A DNA stretch of 64,000 nucleotides, from NCBI GenBank assembly GCA_016235155.1, contig JACRLW010000029.1:20693-84692 (forward strand), given 5' to 3'. A program made the position numbers and the translations under genes. Source of the stretch: Planctomycetota bacterium. Lineage in GTDB: Bacteria; Planctomycetota; UBA1135; UBA2386. The notes under the pieces were generated by a model. The model saw nothing but the letters and a program-made list of their open reading frames with translations. It ran no database searches and was not told where the DNA came from. This document shows, in pieces, positions 15,816 to 25,800 of the stretch (positions within the stretch are counted from its first letter, which is position 1; each line of letters starts with the position of its first letter).

Positions 15816-18800
15816 ATGTTCCGCAACCTGATCGCCTTCTCGCTGCGGCAGCCGTCGATGGTGCTGTTGCTCGCCGCGCTCGTCCTCTTGTTCGCGGTCT
15901 ACCAGATCCCGCGGATGCCGATCGACGTGTTCCCCGAGCTCAACGCGCCGACCGTCGTCGTGCTGACCGAAGCGCCCGGACTCGCCGCGGACGAGGTCGA
16001 GCAGAACGTGACGTTCCCGATCGAGAGCGCGGTGAACGGTCTGCCGGGCGTGCGCCGCGTGCGGAGTTCGAGCGCGATCGGTCTTTCGATCGTGTGGGTC
16101 GAGTTCGAGTGGGGCGAGGACATCTACCGCGCGCGGACGCTCGTCGGCGAGAAGCTGAGCGGAGTGCGCGACGCCCTGCCCGAGAACGTGCACGCGGAGA
16201 TCACGCCGATCACGTCGATCACCGGCGAGATCATGCTCCTGTCGTTGTCGTCGCCCGACGGCAGCAAGACGCCGATGGAGATCCGCGCCTACGGCGAGTT
16301 CGACCTGCGCAACCTGCTGCTCGCCGTGCCGGGCGTCGCGCAGGTCGTGGCGATCGGCGGCGACCTGCCCGAGTACCAGGTCAACGTGCGGATGGAGCAA
16401 TTGCAGCTCCATGGACTCACGGTGGAGGACGTCGTCGAGGCGGCGCGCACCTCGCACAGCACGGCGGGCGCCGGCTACCTGCCCGACGTGCACGGGCTCG
16501 AACTCCCGGTCCGGCAGACGGGCCGCGTGCGGTCCGTCGCCGACATCGAGGGCACGGTGGTCCGCTTCCGCGACGGCAGCCCGATCACGATCGGCCAGGT
16601 CGCGGAGGTGAAGCTCGGTGCGGCGCCCAAGCGCGGCACCGCTTCGGAGGGCGGCAGGTCCGCGGTCGTCCTCTCCGTGCAGAAGGGACCGGGCACGAAC
16701 ACGCTGCGCCTGACCGAGGCGATCGACGCCAAGCTCGATGCCGCGCAGCAAACCATGCCGCCGGGGATCGTCCTGAACCGCCACGTCATGCGGCAGTCGG
16801 ACTTCATCCAGCTCTCGATCGACAACCTGATCAGGGTGCTCCGCGACGCCGCGATCTTCGTCGTGATCGTGCTCGTGATGTTCCTGCTCGACGTCCGCAC
16901 GACCTTCATCACGCTCGCCGCGTTGCCGCTGAGCCTCGCGGTCGCCTTGCTGGTGCTGTGGGCCTGGGGGCTGTCGATCAACGTCATGACCCTCGGCGGA
17001 CTCGCCGTCGCGATCGGCGGCCTGGTCGACGACGCGATCATCGACGTCGAGAACGTGTTCAGGCGCCTGCGCCAGCGCGGCGCGCGCGCCGGCGGCGCGA
17101 CGGAGAGCGTGGCCCACGTCGTGCTCACGGCGAGCAACGAGATCCGCCAGCCGATGGTCTTCGCGACCATCATCATCGTGATGGTGTTCGTGCCGCTGCT
17201 GTTCCTGCAGGGGCTCGAAGGGCGCTTCTTCCGGCCGCTCGGGATCGCCTACATCGTCTCGACGCTCGCTTCGCTGCTCGTCGCGCTGACGGTGACTCCG
17301 GCCCTGTGCCGCTTCCTCCTGCAAAAGGTCGGCGGCGGCCGCGATCACGGCGACGGCTTCCTCGTGCGCTGGTTGAAGCACCGCTACGAACCGTCGCTGC
17401 GCAAGGCGCTCGCGCATGCGAAGACCGTGCTCGCCGCGGCGGCACTCGCGACGGTCGCGAGCCTGGGCCTCGCCTCGACCTACGGCACGAGCTTTCTGCC
17501 CGAGTTCAACGAGGGCACCTTCACCGTCTTCCTGATGGCGCCGCCGGGCACGTCGCTCGTGGAGAGCGATCGGCTCGCGGTCGGCGTGGAGGGTCAGCTC
17601 GCGAAGGTCTCGGGCGTGCGCACGGTCGTGCGACGCACGGGTCGCGCCGAACGCGACGAGCACGCCGAACCCGTGAGCAGCTCGGAGATCGACGTCACCA
17701 TCGTCCCCGGGCACGACAAGTTCGAGGTGCGGCGCGCGATCGACGCGGTCCTCTCCGGCGTGCCGGGCATCACCACCAGCATCGGGCAGCCGATCGAACA
17801 TCGGCTCTCGCACGTGCTGTCGGGCACGCCGGCGGCGATTGCGGTCGTCGTCCAGGGCGACGACCTGAGCGTGCTGCGCTCGCTGGCCAAGTCCATCGAG
17901 ACCGAGTTGAAGGCGATCCCCGGTACGCGCGACGTCGCCGCCAATCGCGAAGTGCTGATCACGTCGCTGCCGGTCCGCTACCGCCCGCGGGACCTCGCGG
18001 CCGTCGGCTTGAGTCCGGCTTCGGCCGCCGAGCAGGTGCAGGACGCGTTGATGGGAGAAACGGTCGCCGAGGTCAACGAGGGTGTCCGCCGCTACCCGAT
18101 CACCGTGCGACTCCATCCCGACGAGCGCGCGCGGGTGGAGGACGTCGGCGCGTTGCTGCTGCGCGGCGCCGGCGGCGCGACGGTGCGGCTCGCGGACGTC
18201 GCGGACATCGGTCCCGAGCGCACGTCGAACCTGATCGCGCGCGAGCACGGCCGGCGCAAGGCGCTGGTCTCCTGCAACGTCGCCGACGGCTACAACCTCG
18301 GCCAACTCGTCGCGGCGGTCAAAGAACATGTCGAACCGATCGTCGCGCGCGCGGGATGCACGCTGGCGCTCGGCGGCCAGTTCGAGGCGCAGCAATCCGC
18401 GAGCAAGACGATCCTCGTGATGGGGGCGTTCGTGATCCTCCTGATGCTGCTGCTCGTGAACTCGGCGCTCGGGTCGATGCGCGCGGCGATGCTCGTGATG
18501 GTCAACCTCCCGCTCGCGCTCATCGGCGGGATCGCCGCGATCTACCTCACCGAGTCGCCGAGCCTGTGGTGGAACTCGCTCGCGTTGTTCGGTCTCGGCG
18601 GCGGGCGCTACCAGGCGCCGGTGATCTCGATCGCGAGCCTGGTCGGCTTCGTCACGCTGTTCGGCATCGCGGTGCGCAACGGCATCCTCCTCGTCCGGCA
18701 CTACTTCGACCTGATGCGCGACGGCGTGCCTCTCGCCGAAGCCGTGGTCCGCGGTTCGCTCGAGCGCCTCGTGCCGATCCTGATGACGGCGCTCACCGCG

Positions 18801-18992
18801 GCGCTCGGTCTCGTGCCCCTGGTCCTTGCGGCCGGCGAATCCGGCAGCGAGATCCTCGCACCCCTCTCGGTGGTCGTCCTCGGCGGTCTCTTGACCTCGA
18901 CCTTCCTCAACGTCCTCGTCGTCCCCGCGGGCTTCTTTTTGATGTTCAGGTCGCGGCCCCACCTCCTTCCGCTCAACGCCGAGCAGCCATGA
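15816..18992 (+). CDS. Heavy-metal RND efflux pump, inner-membrane subunit (CusA/CzcA-like)
   Basis: A 1058-residue proton-driven pump with the usual two-fold layout: TM1 (residues 12-32), a large periplasmic loop, TM2-6, TM7, a second periplasmic loop and TM8-12. The HME-type proton-relay motif 'AIGGLVDDAIIDVENVFRRL' is present around residue 400, with paired aspartates. N-terminal 'FPELNAPTVVVLTEAPGLAADEVEQNVTFPIE' is typical of the CusA/CzcA group. It exports metal cations from periplasm or cytoplasm through the TolC protein encoded two genes upstream. The metal cannot be set from sequence alone. The gene is intact, unlike its paralog at 22860-26072, which carries an insertion. Confidence 0.92.
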   Translation: MFRNLIAFSLRQPSMVLLLAALVLLFAVYQIPRMPIDVFPELNAPTVVVLTEAPGLAADEVEQNVTFPIESAVNGLPGVRRVRSSSAIGLSIVWVEFEWGEDIYRARTLVGEKLSGVRDALPENVHAEITPITSITGEIMLLSLSSPDGSKTPMEIRAYGEFDLRNLLLAVPGVAQVVAIGGDLPEYQVNVRMEQLQLHGLTVEDVVEAARTSHSTAGAGYLPDVHGLELPVRQTGRVRSVADIEGTVVRFRDGSPITIGQVAEVKLGAAPKRGTASEGGRSAVVLSVQKGPGTNTLRLTEAIDAKLDAAQQTMPPGIVLNRHVMRQSDFIQLSIDNLIRVLRDAAIFVVIVLVMFLLDVRTTFITLAALPLSLAVALLVLWAWGLSINVMTLGGLAVAIGGLVDDAIIDVENVFRRLRQRGARAGGATESVAHVVLTASNEIRQPMVFATIIIVMVFVPLLFLQGLEGRFFRPLGIAYIVSTLASLLVALTVTPALCRFLLQKVGGGRDHGDGFLVRWLKHRYEPSLRKALAHAKTVLAAAALATVASLGLASTYGTSFLPEFNEGTFTVFLMAPPGTSLVESDRLAVGVEGQLAKVSGVRTVVRRTGRAERDEHAEPVSSSEIDVTIVPGHDKFEVRRAIDAVLSGVPGITTSIGQPIEHRLSHVLSGTPAAIAVVVQGDDLSVLRSLAKSIETELKAIPGTRDVAANREVLITSLPVRYRPRDLAAVGLSPASAAEQVQDALMGETVAEVNEGVRRYPITVRLHPDERARVEDVGALLLRGAGGATVRLADVADIGPERTSNLIAREHGRRKALVSCNVADGYNLGQLVAAVKEHVEPIVARAGCTLALGGQFEAQQSASKTILVMGAFVILLMLLLVNSALGSMRAAMLVMVNLPLALIGGIAAIYLTESPSLWWNSLALFGLGGGRYQAPVISIASLVGFVTLFGIAVRNGILLVRHYFDLMRDGVPLAEAVVRGSLERLVPILMTALTAALGLVPLVLAAGESGSEILAPLSVVVLGGLLTSTFLNVLVVPAGFFLMFRSRPHLLPLNAEQP

Positions 18993-19393
18993 TCCGCATG
19001 TCGCGCGTCGCTCTCTCGCCAGCCGAAGGCTCGATGAAGACCCGCTTCGAGAAGACGACCTCGACCCGGATGCACGGCCATCCCGAAGTGCCCATCGCGG
19101 CCGAGGCCGCAACCCATCCGGGTTGCTGGCGTCGGCTCTGGCGCGCCGACCGAGGAGTCCTCGACCGCTCTCTTTGCTGGGGCCCTTCGTCCTCCGAATC
19201 CTCGCGCCGCGCGAGGATTCTCCGGGCTACGGGCCCATGACGATGCCCGGCGGCAGCAAGCTCTGGCTCGAGGTCGAGTCCGCCGCGGGGACGCAGCGGG
19301 CCTCGATCGCGTTTCGGCCGTGACCGGTCCAGATCGCCGCAGCCGAAGCCCGATGACTTGCGCGTTCCGCTTCCTGCACCTAGGTTCGCGACC
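18993..19393. other. Scarred intergenic region between the two efflux operons
   Basis: No complete gene is supported in these 401 nt. It holds one copy of the dispersed hairpin element (19091-19236). Directly after the element, an ATG at 19237 opens a 28-codon frame (MTMPGGSKLWLEVESAAGTQ...) to a stop at 19323. This reads like the C-terminal end of an exported protein and is probably a gene fragment. 18993-19090 shows no recognisable feature. Confidence 0.5.
19091..19236 (+). repeat. Dispersed hairpin element, copy 1
   Basis: The first 36 nt (from CCCATCGCGGCCGAGGCCGC onwards) are identical to copy 2 at 24335, and the rest is clearly related. It contains the hairpin GCAACCC/GGGTTGC with an ATCC loop, a GTCGGC/GCCGAC stem, and a perfect 11-bp stem GAATCCTCGCG/CGCGAGGATTC near its end. 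The element ends at GGGCCC, directly followed by ATG (19237). The last stem differs in sequence from the other copies but keeps full pairing. Confidence 0.8.
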
Positions 19394-19888
19394 GTGAGTT
19401 CCAGCCCGACGTTCCGCGCGGCGACAGCATGGCTTTGCGTGCTGTTGTGCCTGCTGAGTTCGTCGGCGCCTGGTCGCAACTACGCGGTCTGCCTCGAACC
19501 GGACGGAGGGACGGGGATCACGCGTCTCGTCGACGGGCGCTGCTCGGGTTGCCCGGATGCGTGCGGCGAGCCGGCGGCGCAAGAGCAGGAGCGCGGACAC
19601 GAGTCGTGTTGCCGCGCGCACGCGAAGCCGGCTCCGCGCATCGATGCGCCCGCCTTGTCCGCGCACGAACCCTGTTCGTGCGTCGACCTGCAGCTGCCTT
19701 CGCTCGGCGACGGCGCGGCGAAGCCGGACGACGTCGTGCACCAGTTTCCTGCCGTGCTGCCGGCGCCCGAGACGAACTGGTGCCTCGCCGTCGTGCATGA
19801 CGCGCGCTGCGTCGCGATCGCGCCCGTCGCCGAGGAGCGACCGCCGCCACGATGGGCGCATCTGCGCTGCGTCGTCCTCCTGATCTGA
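19394..19888 (+). CDS. Small Cys-rich exported protein, leader of the second metal-efflux operon
   Basis: A 164-residue protein with an N-terminal hydrophobic signal or anchor ('TAWLCVLLCLLSSSA'), ten or so cysteines in the exported part ('DGRCSGCPDACGEP', 'ESCCRAHAKP', 'HEPCSCVDLQ') and the terminal 'VVLLI' shared with the protein at 12486-12989. The GTG start at 19394 aligns the 'FRAAT' N-termini and has a TAGGTT hexamer 7 nt upstream. Its constant place ahead of TolC-adaptor-RND genes suggests a metal-binding or regulatory part of the efflux system. I do not recognise a named family. Confidence 0.6.
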   Translation: MSSSPTFRAATAWLCVLLCLLSSSAPGRNYAVCLEPDGGTGITRLVDGRCSGCPDACGEPAAQEQERGHESCCRAHAKPAPRIDAPALSAHEPCSCVDLQLPSLGDGAAKPDDVVHQFPAVLPAPETNWCLAVVHDARCVAIAPVAEERPPPRWAHLRCVVLLI

Positions 19889-19961
19889 TCGACGGTCCCG
19901 CGTCGCGGACCCTCGTGCCTTCGCGTCGCAGCGGAGGCACCGTCGATCGAGATCGAAGACC

Positions 19962-21326
19962 GTGCCCAGACACCGCATCGCCAGCTTGTCGTGCGCCGCA
20001 CTCGCGGCGTGCACCGCGTACGAGCCGCAGCCGCTCGAGCCCGCCGTCGAACTCGCCGCACTCGCGAGCGCGACGCTCGACGGCAAGGCGCCCGTCGCCG
20101 GCGACTTCGACCCGAGCGACGGCCTCGACGACCGCGAGCTCGTCGCGTTCGCGCTCGCCAGCAACCCGGGGCTGCGCGCGAAGCGGCTGCAGGCCGGCGA
20201 GACGCAAGCGCTGCTCGTCACCGCGGGACTGCTGCCGAACCCCGAGCTCGGCCTGCAACTGCGTCCGGGCCTCGGGACCGACGGCGGTCTCGCCGCCGCC
20301 GCCGACCTGCTCTTCCCGTTCCTCCGCGCCGGCGAACGCGTCGCGCGCCGCGACGTCGCGCGCGCACACATCGACAAGACGCGCGCGGAGCTGATCGGCG
20401 ACGAACTGCGCGTCGCCGTCGCCGCACGCACCGCGAGCCTGCGCATCCGCGCGCAGGACGATCTCGTGCGTCACCTCGAACAGGAGCTCGCTCTCCGCGA
20501 CGAAGCCGTCGCACTCGTCGAGCGCCGGCGCGAACTCGGCGAGAGCACGAGGATCGCGGGAGCGCTCGCCGAGCTCGAGCGCATCGACGTCGGCCGCGAA
20601 CTGCGTGCGGCGCGCACCGGACTCGATCGCGAGCAGCGCTCGCTCGGCGAACTGCTCGGACTGACACCCGAGACGATCGTGCCGCTCGCCGCGCGCGGCG
20701 AACCGCTGCGCCTCGACCCGGTCGCCGACGTCGAGGACGCCGAGATCGACCGTCGCCTTCTCGCGCACGTGCCCGAGTTGCGTGCGCTCGCGGCGGAGCA
20801 TCGCATCGCCGAGGCCGAGCTGCGGCTCGCGATCCGCCGGCAGTACCCCGCCTTCGCGCTCGGCCCCGCCTTCGAGCGCGACGTCGACGGCGACCGCTCG
20901 CTCGGCCTCGGAATCGCGATCGAGCTGCCGATCTTCGACCGCGCGCAGGGCGAGATCGCGCAGAGGCTCGCGCAGCGCGAACGCGTGCGTGCGGACTACG
21001 TCGCTCGCCTGCATGCGCTGCGCGCATCGGCGTTCGCGGCGCGCGCGGAGTTGCGCCTGGCCCGCGACGAGGCGGACTTGCAACGCCGCGAGGTGCTGCC
21101 GGTGATCGAGCGCACCGAGGCGCTGTTCGAACAAGCTCTGCGCGCGGGCGAAGTGACCGTGACCGACTGGCTCGCGGCGCGCACGCGTGCACGCACGGTG
21201 CGCCGCGACTGGCTCGACGCCGTCGTCCGCCACGCCGGCGCCGTGATCCGATTCGAGGCCGCGACGGGTTTCCTGCTCGGCGCGCCTGTCCCCAGCACGA
21301 CTGCCCCGTCCGACGTCGAGAACTGA
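19962..21326 (+). CDS. TolC-family outer-membrane efflux lipoprotein
   Basis: A 454-residue protein with a lipobox-like A-L-A-A-C (Cys17), then the long Ala/Arg/Glu-rich helices of outer-membrane channel proteins. The internal two-fold repeat shows as 'LLPNPELGLQLRPGLGTDGG' and 'FALGPAFERDVDGDRSLGLG', each followed by a helix with 'LPIFDRAQGEIAQRLAQRE'-type sequence. The start codon is GTG. It is followed after 15 nt by the adaptor gene and then by the RND pump, so it is the outer-membrane part of the second efflux system. Confidence 0.87.
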   Translation: MPRHRIASLSCAALAACTAYEPQPLEPAVELAALASATLDGKAPVAGDFDPSDGLDDRELVAFALASNPGLRAKRLQAGETQALLVTAGLLPNPELGLQLRPGLGTDGGLAAAADLLFPFLRAGERVARRDVARAHIDKTRAELIGDELRVAVAARTASLRIRAQDDLVRHLEQELALRDEAVALVERRRELGESTRIAGALAELERIDVGRELRAARTGLDREQRSLGELLGLTPETIVPLAARGEPLRLDPVADVEDAEIDRRLLAHVPELRALAAEHRIAEAELRLAIRRQYPAFALGPAFERDVDGDRSLGLGIAIELPIFDRAQGEIAQRLAQRERVRADYVARLHALRASAFAARAELRLARDEADLQRREVLPVIERTEALFEQALRAGEVTVTDWLAARTRARTVRRDWLDAVVRHAGAVIRFEAATGFLLGAPVPSTTAPSDVEN

Positions 21327-21341
21327 CAGAGGAGAACTGAC

Positions 21342-22847
21342 ATGAGAGTACTGACGAAGCTTCCCGCGCTGGGCTCGCTGCTCGCGCTCGCCGGCGTGAG
21401 CGTCTTCGGGTTCTCGACCGGCTGGTCCGCGCCGAAGTTCCGCGAGCTGTTCGGCGCACGCGCAACCGCGCCGGTCGAAGACTGGTGCCCGACGCACAAC
21501 GTGACGCAGTCGCGCTGCGTCGCGTGCAATCCGTCGCTCGCCGGCGAGAACGCCGCCGATTGGTGCAAGGAGCACGGCGTGCCCGAGTCGCGCTGCACGA
21601 TCTGCCACCCGGAGATCCTCACGACCGGCGTCGCGGGCGACTGGTGCAAGGAGCACGGGCTGCCCGAGAGCGGTTGCACGCTCTGCCACCCCGAGATCGC
21701 GCGGATCGACGAACGAGCGCCCGTGCCGGGCGACGTCACCGTCGCGCGGGGCACGGCACAGGACCGCGACCCGTCGACCTGCCAGAAGCACCTGATGAAG
21801 GTGCAGTTCGCATCGCCGGCCGCGGTCGCGAAGACCGGGCTCGCGTTCGCGCCCGTGGTCTCGAGACCGATGACCGACGTCGTCGTCGCGACCGCGACGA
21901 TCGACTACGACCGCACGCGCTACGCGCGCGTGGCGTCGCGCGTCGCCGGCACCGCGGTGCACGTCGGGAAGAACGCCGGTGATCCGGTTCGCGCCGGCGA
22001 CGTGCTGGCGAAGATCGAGTCGCCCGAAGTCGCGCGCGCGCAGAGCGAGTACCTCGCGGCGCGCGCGGCGCTCGAGGTCGCCGAACGCGCGCTCGAGCGT
22101 CTCAGCGCGTCGGCCGAGGCCGGCTTCCGCACCGCGAACGAGCGGCTCGAGGCGGACGCTCGTCGGATCGAAGCGGCGGGGCGCGTCGCGACCGCGAGCA
22201 CGGCGCTCACGAGCCTGCGCGTCGCGATGCCAAACGACGCGGCGGCAACTGCGCTGGTGTCGCTCGAAGCACCGCTCGACGGAACCATCGTCGCGCGCGA
22301 TCTCGTGCTCGGCGATCCGGTCGAACCGGCGACCCTGCTGTTCGCGATCGCCGATCTCACGCGACTCTGGATCGTCCTCGACGTCGCCGAGCGCGACGCG
22401 TCGCGCGTGGCGCTCGGGCAGACCGTCGTGTTCCGCGCCGACGGCGCGCCCGACGAAGCACAGAAGGGCGTCGTCACGTGGATGGCGTCCGAGGTCGGCG
22501 CGCGCACGCGCACGGTGCGCGTCCGTGCCGACCTGGAAGTCCCGGCCGGCTCGCTGCGCGCGAACACCTTCGGCGTGGCGAGGGTCGTCGTGCGCCGCAC
22601 GGCCGAAGCGATAGCGGTGCCCAACGCGGCGCTCCAGTGGGAGGGCTGCTGCCACGTCGTGTTCGTGCGGATGACCGACGAGCTGTTCGAGACGCGCAAG
22701 GTGCGCCTCGGCGCGCGCGACGACGAGTTCACCGAGATCGTCGCGGGCGTGCTGCCGGGCGAGACGGTCGTCACCACCGGCAGTCACGTGCTGAAGTCCG
22801 AGATCAACAAGAGCCTGCTCGGCGCCGGTTGCTGCGACGACCGCTGA
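21342..22847 (+). CDS. RND efflux adaptor with three N-terminal Cys/His 'DWC' repeats
   Basis: A 501-residue periplasmic adaptor. After an N-terminal membrane segment (about 8-24) come three repeats of the form D-W-C-x2-H-x-V/L-x2-S-x-C-x2-C at residues 47-62, 73-88 and 100-115, and then a looser 'DPSTCQKHLMKVQF'. Each repeat offers Cys and His ligands, so binding of Cu, Ag or Zn is likely. The usual adaptor domains follow: barrel-sandwich ('RVASRVAGTAVHVGKNAGDPV'), helical hairpin, second half ('SLEAPLDGTIVARDLVLGDPV') and C-terminal beta domain. The C-terminus has 'GAGCCDDR'. Repeats of the same kind occur in the small lipoprotein at 26069, the last gene of this efflux set. Confidence 0.88.
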   Translation: MRVLTKLPALGSLLALAGVSVFGFSTGWSAPKFRELFGARATAPVEDWCPTHNVTQSRCVACNPSLAGENAADWCKEHGVPESRCTICHPEILTTGVAGDWCKEHGLPESGCTLCHPEIARIDERAPVPGDVTVARGTAQDRDPSTCQKHLMKVQFASPAAVAKTGLAFAPVVSRPMTDVVVATATIDYDRTRYARVASRVAGTAVHVGKNAGDPVRAGDVLAKIESPEVARAQSEYLAARAALEVAERALERLSASAEAGFRTANERLEADARRIEAAGRVATASTALTSLRVAMPNDAAATALVSLEAPLDGTIVARDLVLGDPVEPATLLFAIADLTRLWIVLDVAERDASRVALGQTVVFRADGAPDEAQKGVVTWMASEVGARTRTVRVRADLEVPAGSLRANTFGVARVVVRRTAEAIAVPNAALQWEGCCHVVFVRMTDELFETRKVRLGARDDEFTEIVAGVLPGETVVTTGSHVLKSEINKSLLGAGCCDDR

Positions 22848-22859
22848 GCGACGCACACC

Positions 22860-25800
22860 ATGTTCGAACGCGTCATCACCTGGTCCGTGCGCCGCCGCGG
22901 CGCCGTCCTGCTGCTCGCGCTCGCGGCGGCGCTCGGCGGCGCGTGGTCGCTGCAACAACTCGACATCGACGCGTTCCCCGACACGACGCCGGTGCAGGTG
23001 CAGATCAACGCCGTCGCGCCGGCGATGGCTCCCGAGCAGATCGAGCAGCAGATCACCGCGCGGATCGAGTACGCGATCGCAGGGCTTCCCGGCCTGCTGA
23101 CCCTGCGCTCGGTCTCGAAGTTCGGCTGGGCGCAGGTCGTCGCGACCTTCCACGACGACGTCGACGTGTGGTTCGCGCGACGCCAGTGCAGCGAGCGGCT
23201 CGCGAGCGTCGTGCTGCCGCCCGGCATCGACCCGCCCGAACTCGGGCCGGTGGCGACGGGACTGGGCGAAGTCCTGCAGTACGTGCTGAGCTCGGAGCAC
23301 GCCGGCCTCGAGGAGCTGCGGACCGCGCACGACTGGATCGTCCGACCCGCGTTGCGCGCCGTCCCCGGCGTGGCGGAGGTCAACACCTGGGGCGGACTCG
23401 AGCGGCAATACGTCGTGCGCGTCGATCCGCGGCGGCTGGTCGCGCGCGGCATCACGTTGGCGCAACTCACGCAGGCGCTGCGCGAGAACAACGTCCTCGC
23501 CGGCGGCGGCAACCTCGCCGGCGGCGGGGCGATGGTGCTCGTGCAGGGCATCGGCAGCGTCGCGAACCTCGAACAGATCGGGCGCATCGTCGTCGCCGAA
23601 GACGAGCACGTGCCGATCCTGGTGGACGACGTCGCGACCGTGGAGATCGGCGCGGAGATCCGGCGCGGCGCGGTGACCCATCAGGGCGCGGGCGAAGCGG
23701 TGCTAGGACTGGGCTTCATGCTCGCCGGCGAGAACACGCACGAGGTCACGTCGCGGTTGAAGGCGAAACTCGCCGAGCTCGCGCTCGGGTTGCCGGACGG
23801 CATGCGCGTGCAGGTCGTCTACGACCGCACGCAACTCGTCGACCTCGTCATCGACACGGTCAGTACCAACCTCTTCGAGGGCGGGCTGCTCGTCATCGCG
23901 GTGCTGTTCGTCTTCCTCGGCCACCTGCGCGCGGGGTTGATCGTCGCGGCCGCGATCCCGCTCTCGATGCTGTTCGCGTTCGCGGGCATGTTCCGCTGGG
24001 GCATCGCCGGCAGCCTGATGAGTCTCGGCGCGATCGACTTCGGGCTGATCGTCGACAGCTCGGTCATCCAGATCGAGAACGTCGTGAGGCGCCTCTCGAA
24101 GGAAGGTGATCGACCGCGCGTCGACGTCGTGCGCGACGCCGTGCTCGAAGTGCGCAAGCCGACGATGTTCGGCGAGCTGATCATCGCGCTCGTCTACGTG
24201 CCGATCCTGTTGCTCGAAGGCGTCGAGGGGAAGCTGTTCCGCCCGATGGCGCTGACGGTGATCTTCGCGCTCGCGGGCTCGCTGATCCTCTCGCTCACGG
24301 TGATGCCGGCGCTCGCGGCGTCACTGCTGCGCCACCCATCGCGGCCGAGGCCGCAACCCATCCGGGTTGCAGGCGTCGTCGCTGACGCGACGACCAAGAT
24401 GGCCTCGACCGCTCTTCTTGCTGGGGCCCTCCGGCCTCACGAATCGTCGCGTCCCGCGGCGATTCTCCGGCCTTCGGGCCGAGCGAAGTCCAGGGAACCG
24501 TGGGCGGTGCGCGCCTCGCTTGCCGTCTATCGCCCGGTGCTGCGCGCCGTGACCCGCCATCGCCTCGCGGTGATCGGCCTTGCGATCGCGGCACTGGGCG
24601 CCGGCGCGATCGTCGCGCGTGGACTCGGCGCGGAGTTCGTTCCGCGGCTCTCGGAGGGCACGATCGGCGTCAACGTGGTGCGCCTCGCCGGCACCGATCT
24701 CGCCGAGTCGGTCCGCTACAACACGCAGATGGAGCGCGCGCTGCTCGCGGCGTTCCCCGACGAGATCGAGCACGTCTGGAGCCGCGCGGGTTCGGCCGAG
24801 GTGACGACCGATCCGATGGGCGTCGAGCTCACCGATCTGTTCATCACGCTGCGGCCGCGCGCGCAGTGGCGCCGCGCCGCGCGGCAGGACGAACTCGCGG
24901 CACTCGTGCAGCGCGAGCTGCGCGACATGCCGGGCCAACGCCTCGCGTTCCAGCAGCCGATCGAGATGCGCATGGCGGAGATGACCGCGGGCGTTCGCGG
25001 CGACGTGGCGGTGAAGGTGTTCGGCGACGACCTCGCCACGCTCGCCGAGACGGCGAACCAGGTCGGCGCGCTGCTCGGTCGCATCGACGGCGCCGCCGAC
25101 CTGAGCACCGAGCAGGTGACGGGTCAGCCGGTGCTCGCGATCCGCGCCGATCAGGAGGCGCTCGCGCGTCATGGCGTGCCCGCGTCGGCGGTGATGGCCG
25201 TCGTCGAAGCGCTCGGTTCGTCGCCCGTGGGCGAGGTCGTCGAAGGTCAGCTCCGCTTCCCACTGGTCGTGCGTCTCGTCGAGCGCGATCGCCGCGACGC
25301 CGCCGCGGTCGGCGCGATCCTCGTCGCGGGTCCCGATGGGATGCAGGTTCCGCTGGCGCAGCTCACGCGGATCGAAGACGTCGTCGGTCCGTCGACGATC
25401 TCGCGCGAGGCGGGCCAGCGTCAGGTCACGGTGCAGGTCAACGTGCGCGGCCGCGACATCGCCGGCTTCGTCGCGGAGGCTCGCGAGACGATCGCGGCCG
25501 GCGTCGCGATGCCGTCGCCGCGCTACCGCATCGAGTGGGGCGGGCAGTTCGAGCACTTCGAGCGCGCCCGCACGCGCCTCTTGTTCGTCGTGCCCGCCGT
25601 GCTGCTCCTGATTGCCGTCCTGCTCTGGCTGACCTACCGCAGCGTGCGCGACGCGTTGCGCGTGTTCACCGGCGTGCCGTTCGCCGTCGTCGGCGGAGTG
25701 ATCGCGCTGTGGGTGCGCGAGATGCCGTTCTCGATCTCGGCGGCGGTCGGCTTCGTCGCGCTGTCGGGCGTGGCGGTGCTCGGGGACATGGTGCTCGTGT

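Noticed and set aside
15678-19112. 1144-codon open frame antisense to the first RND pump
   Set aside because: Composed of Arg/Asp/Glu/His-rich shadow sequence; the pump on the other strand is unmistakable.
19518-23681. 1387-codon minus-strand frame across the second efflux operon
   Set aside because: Shadow of three well-supported genes; no signal, domain or start context.
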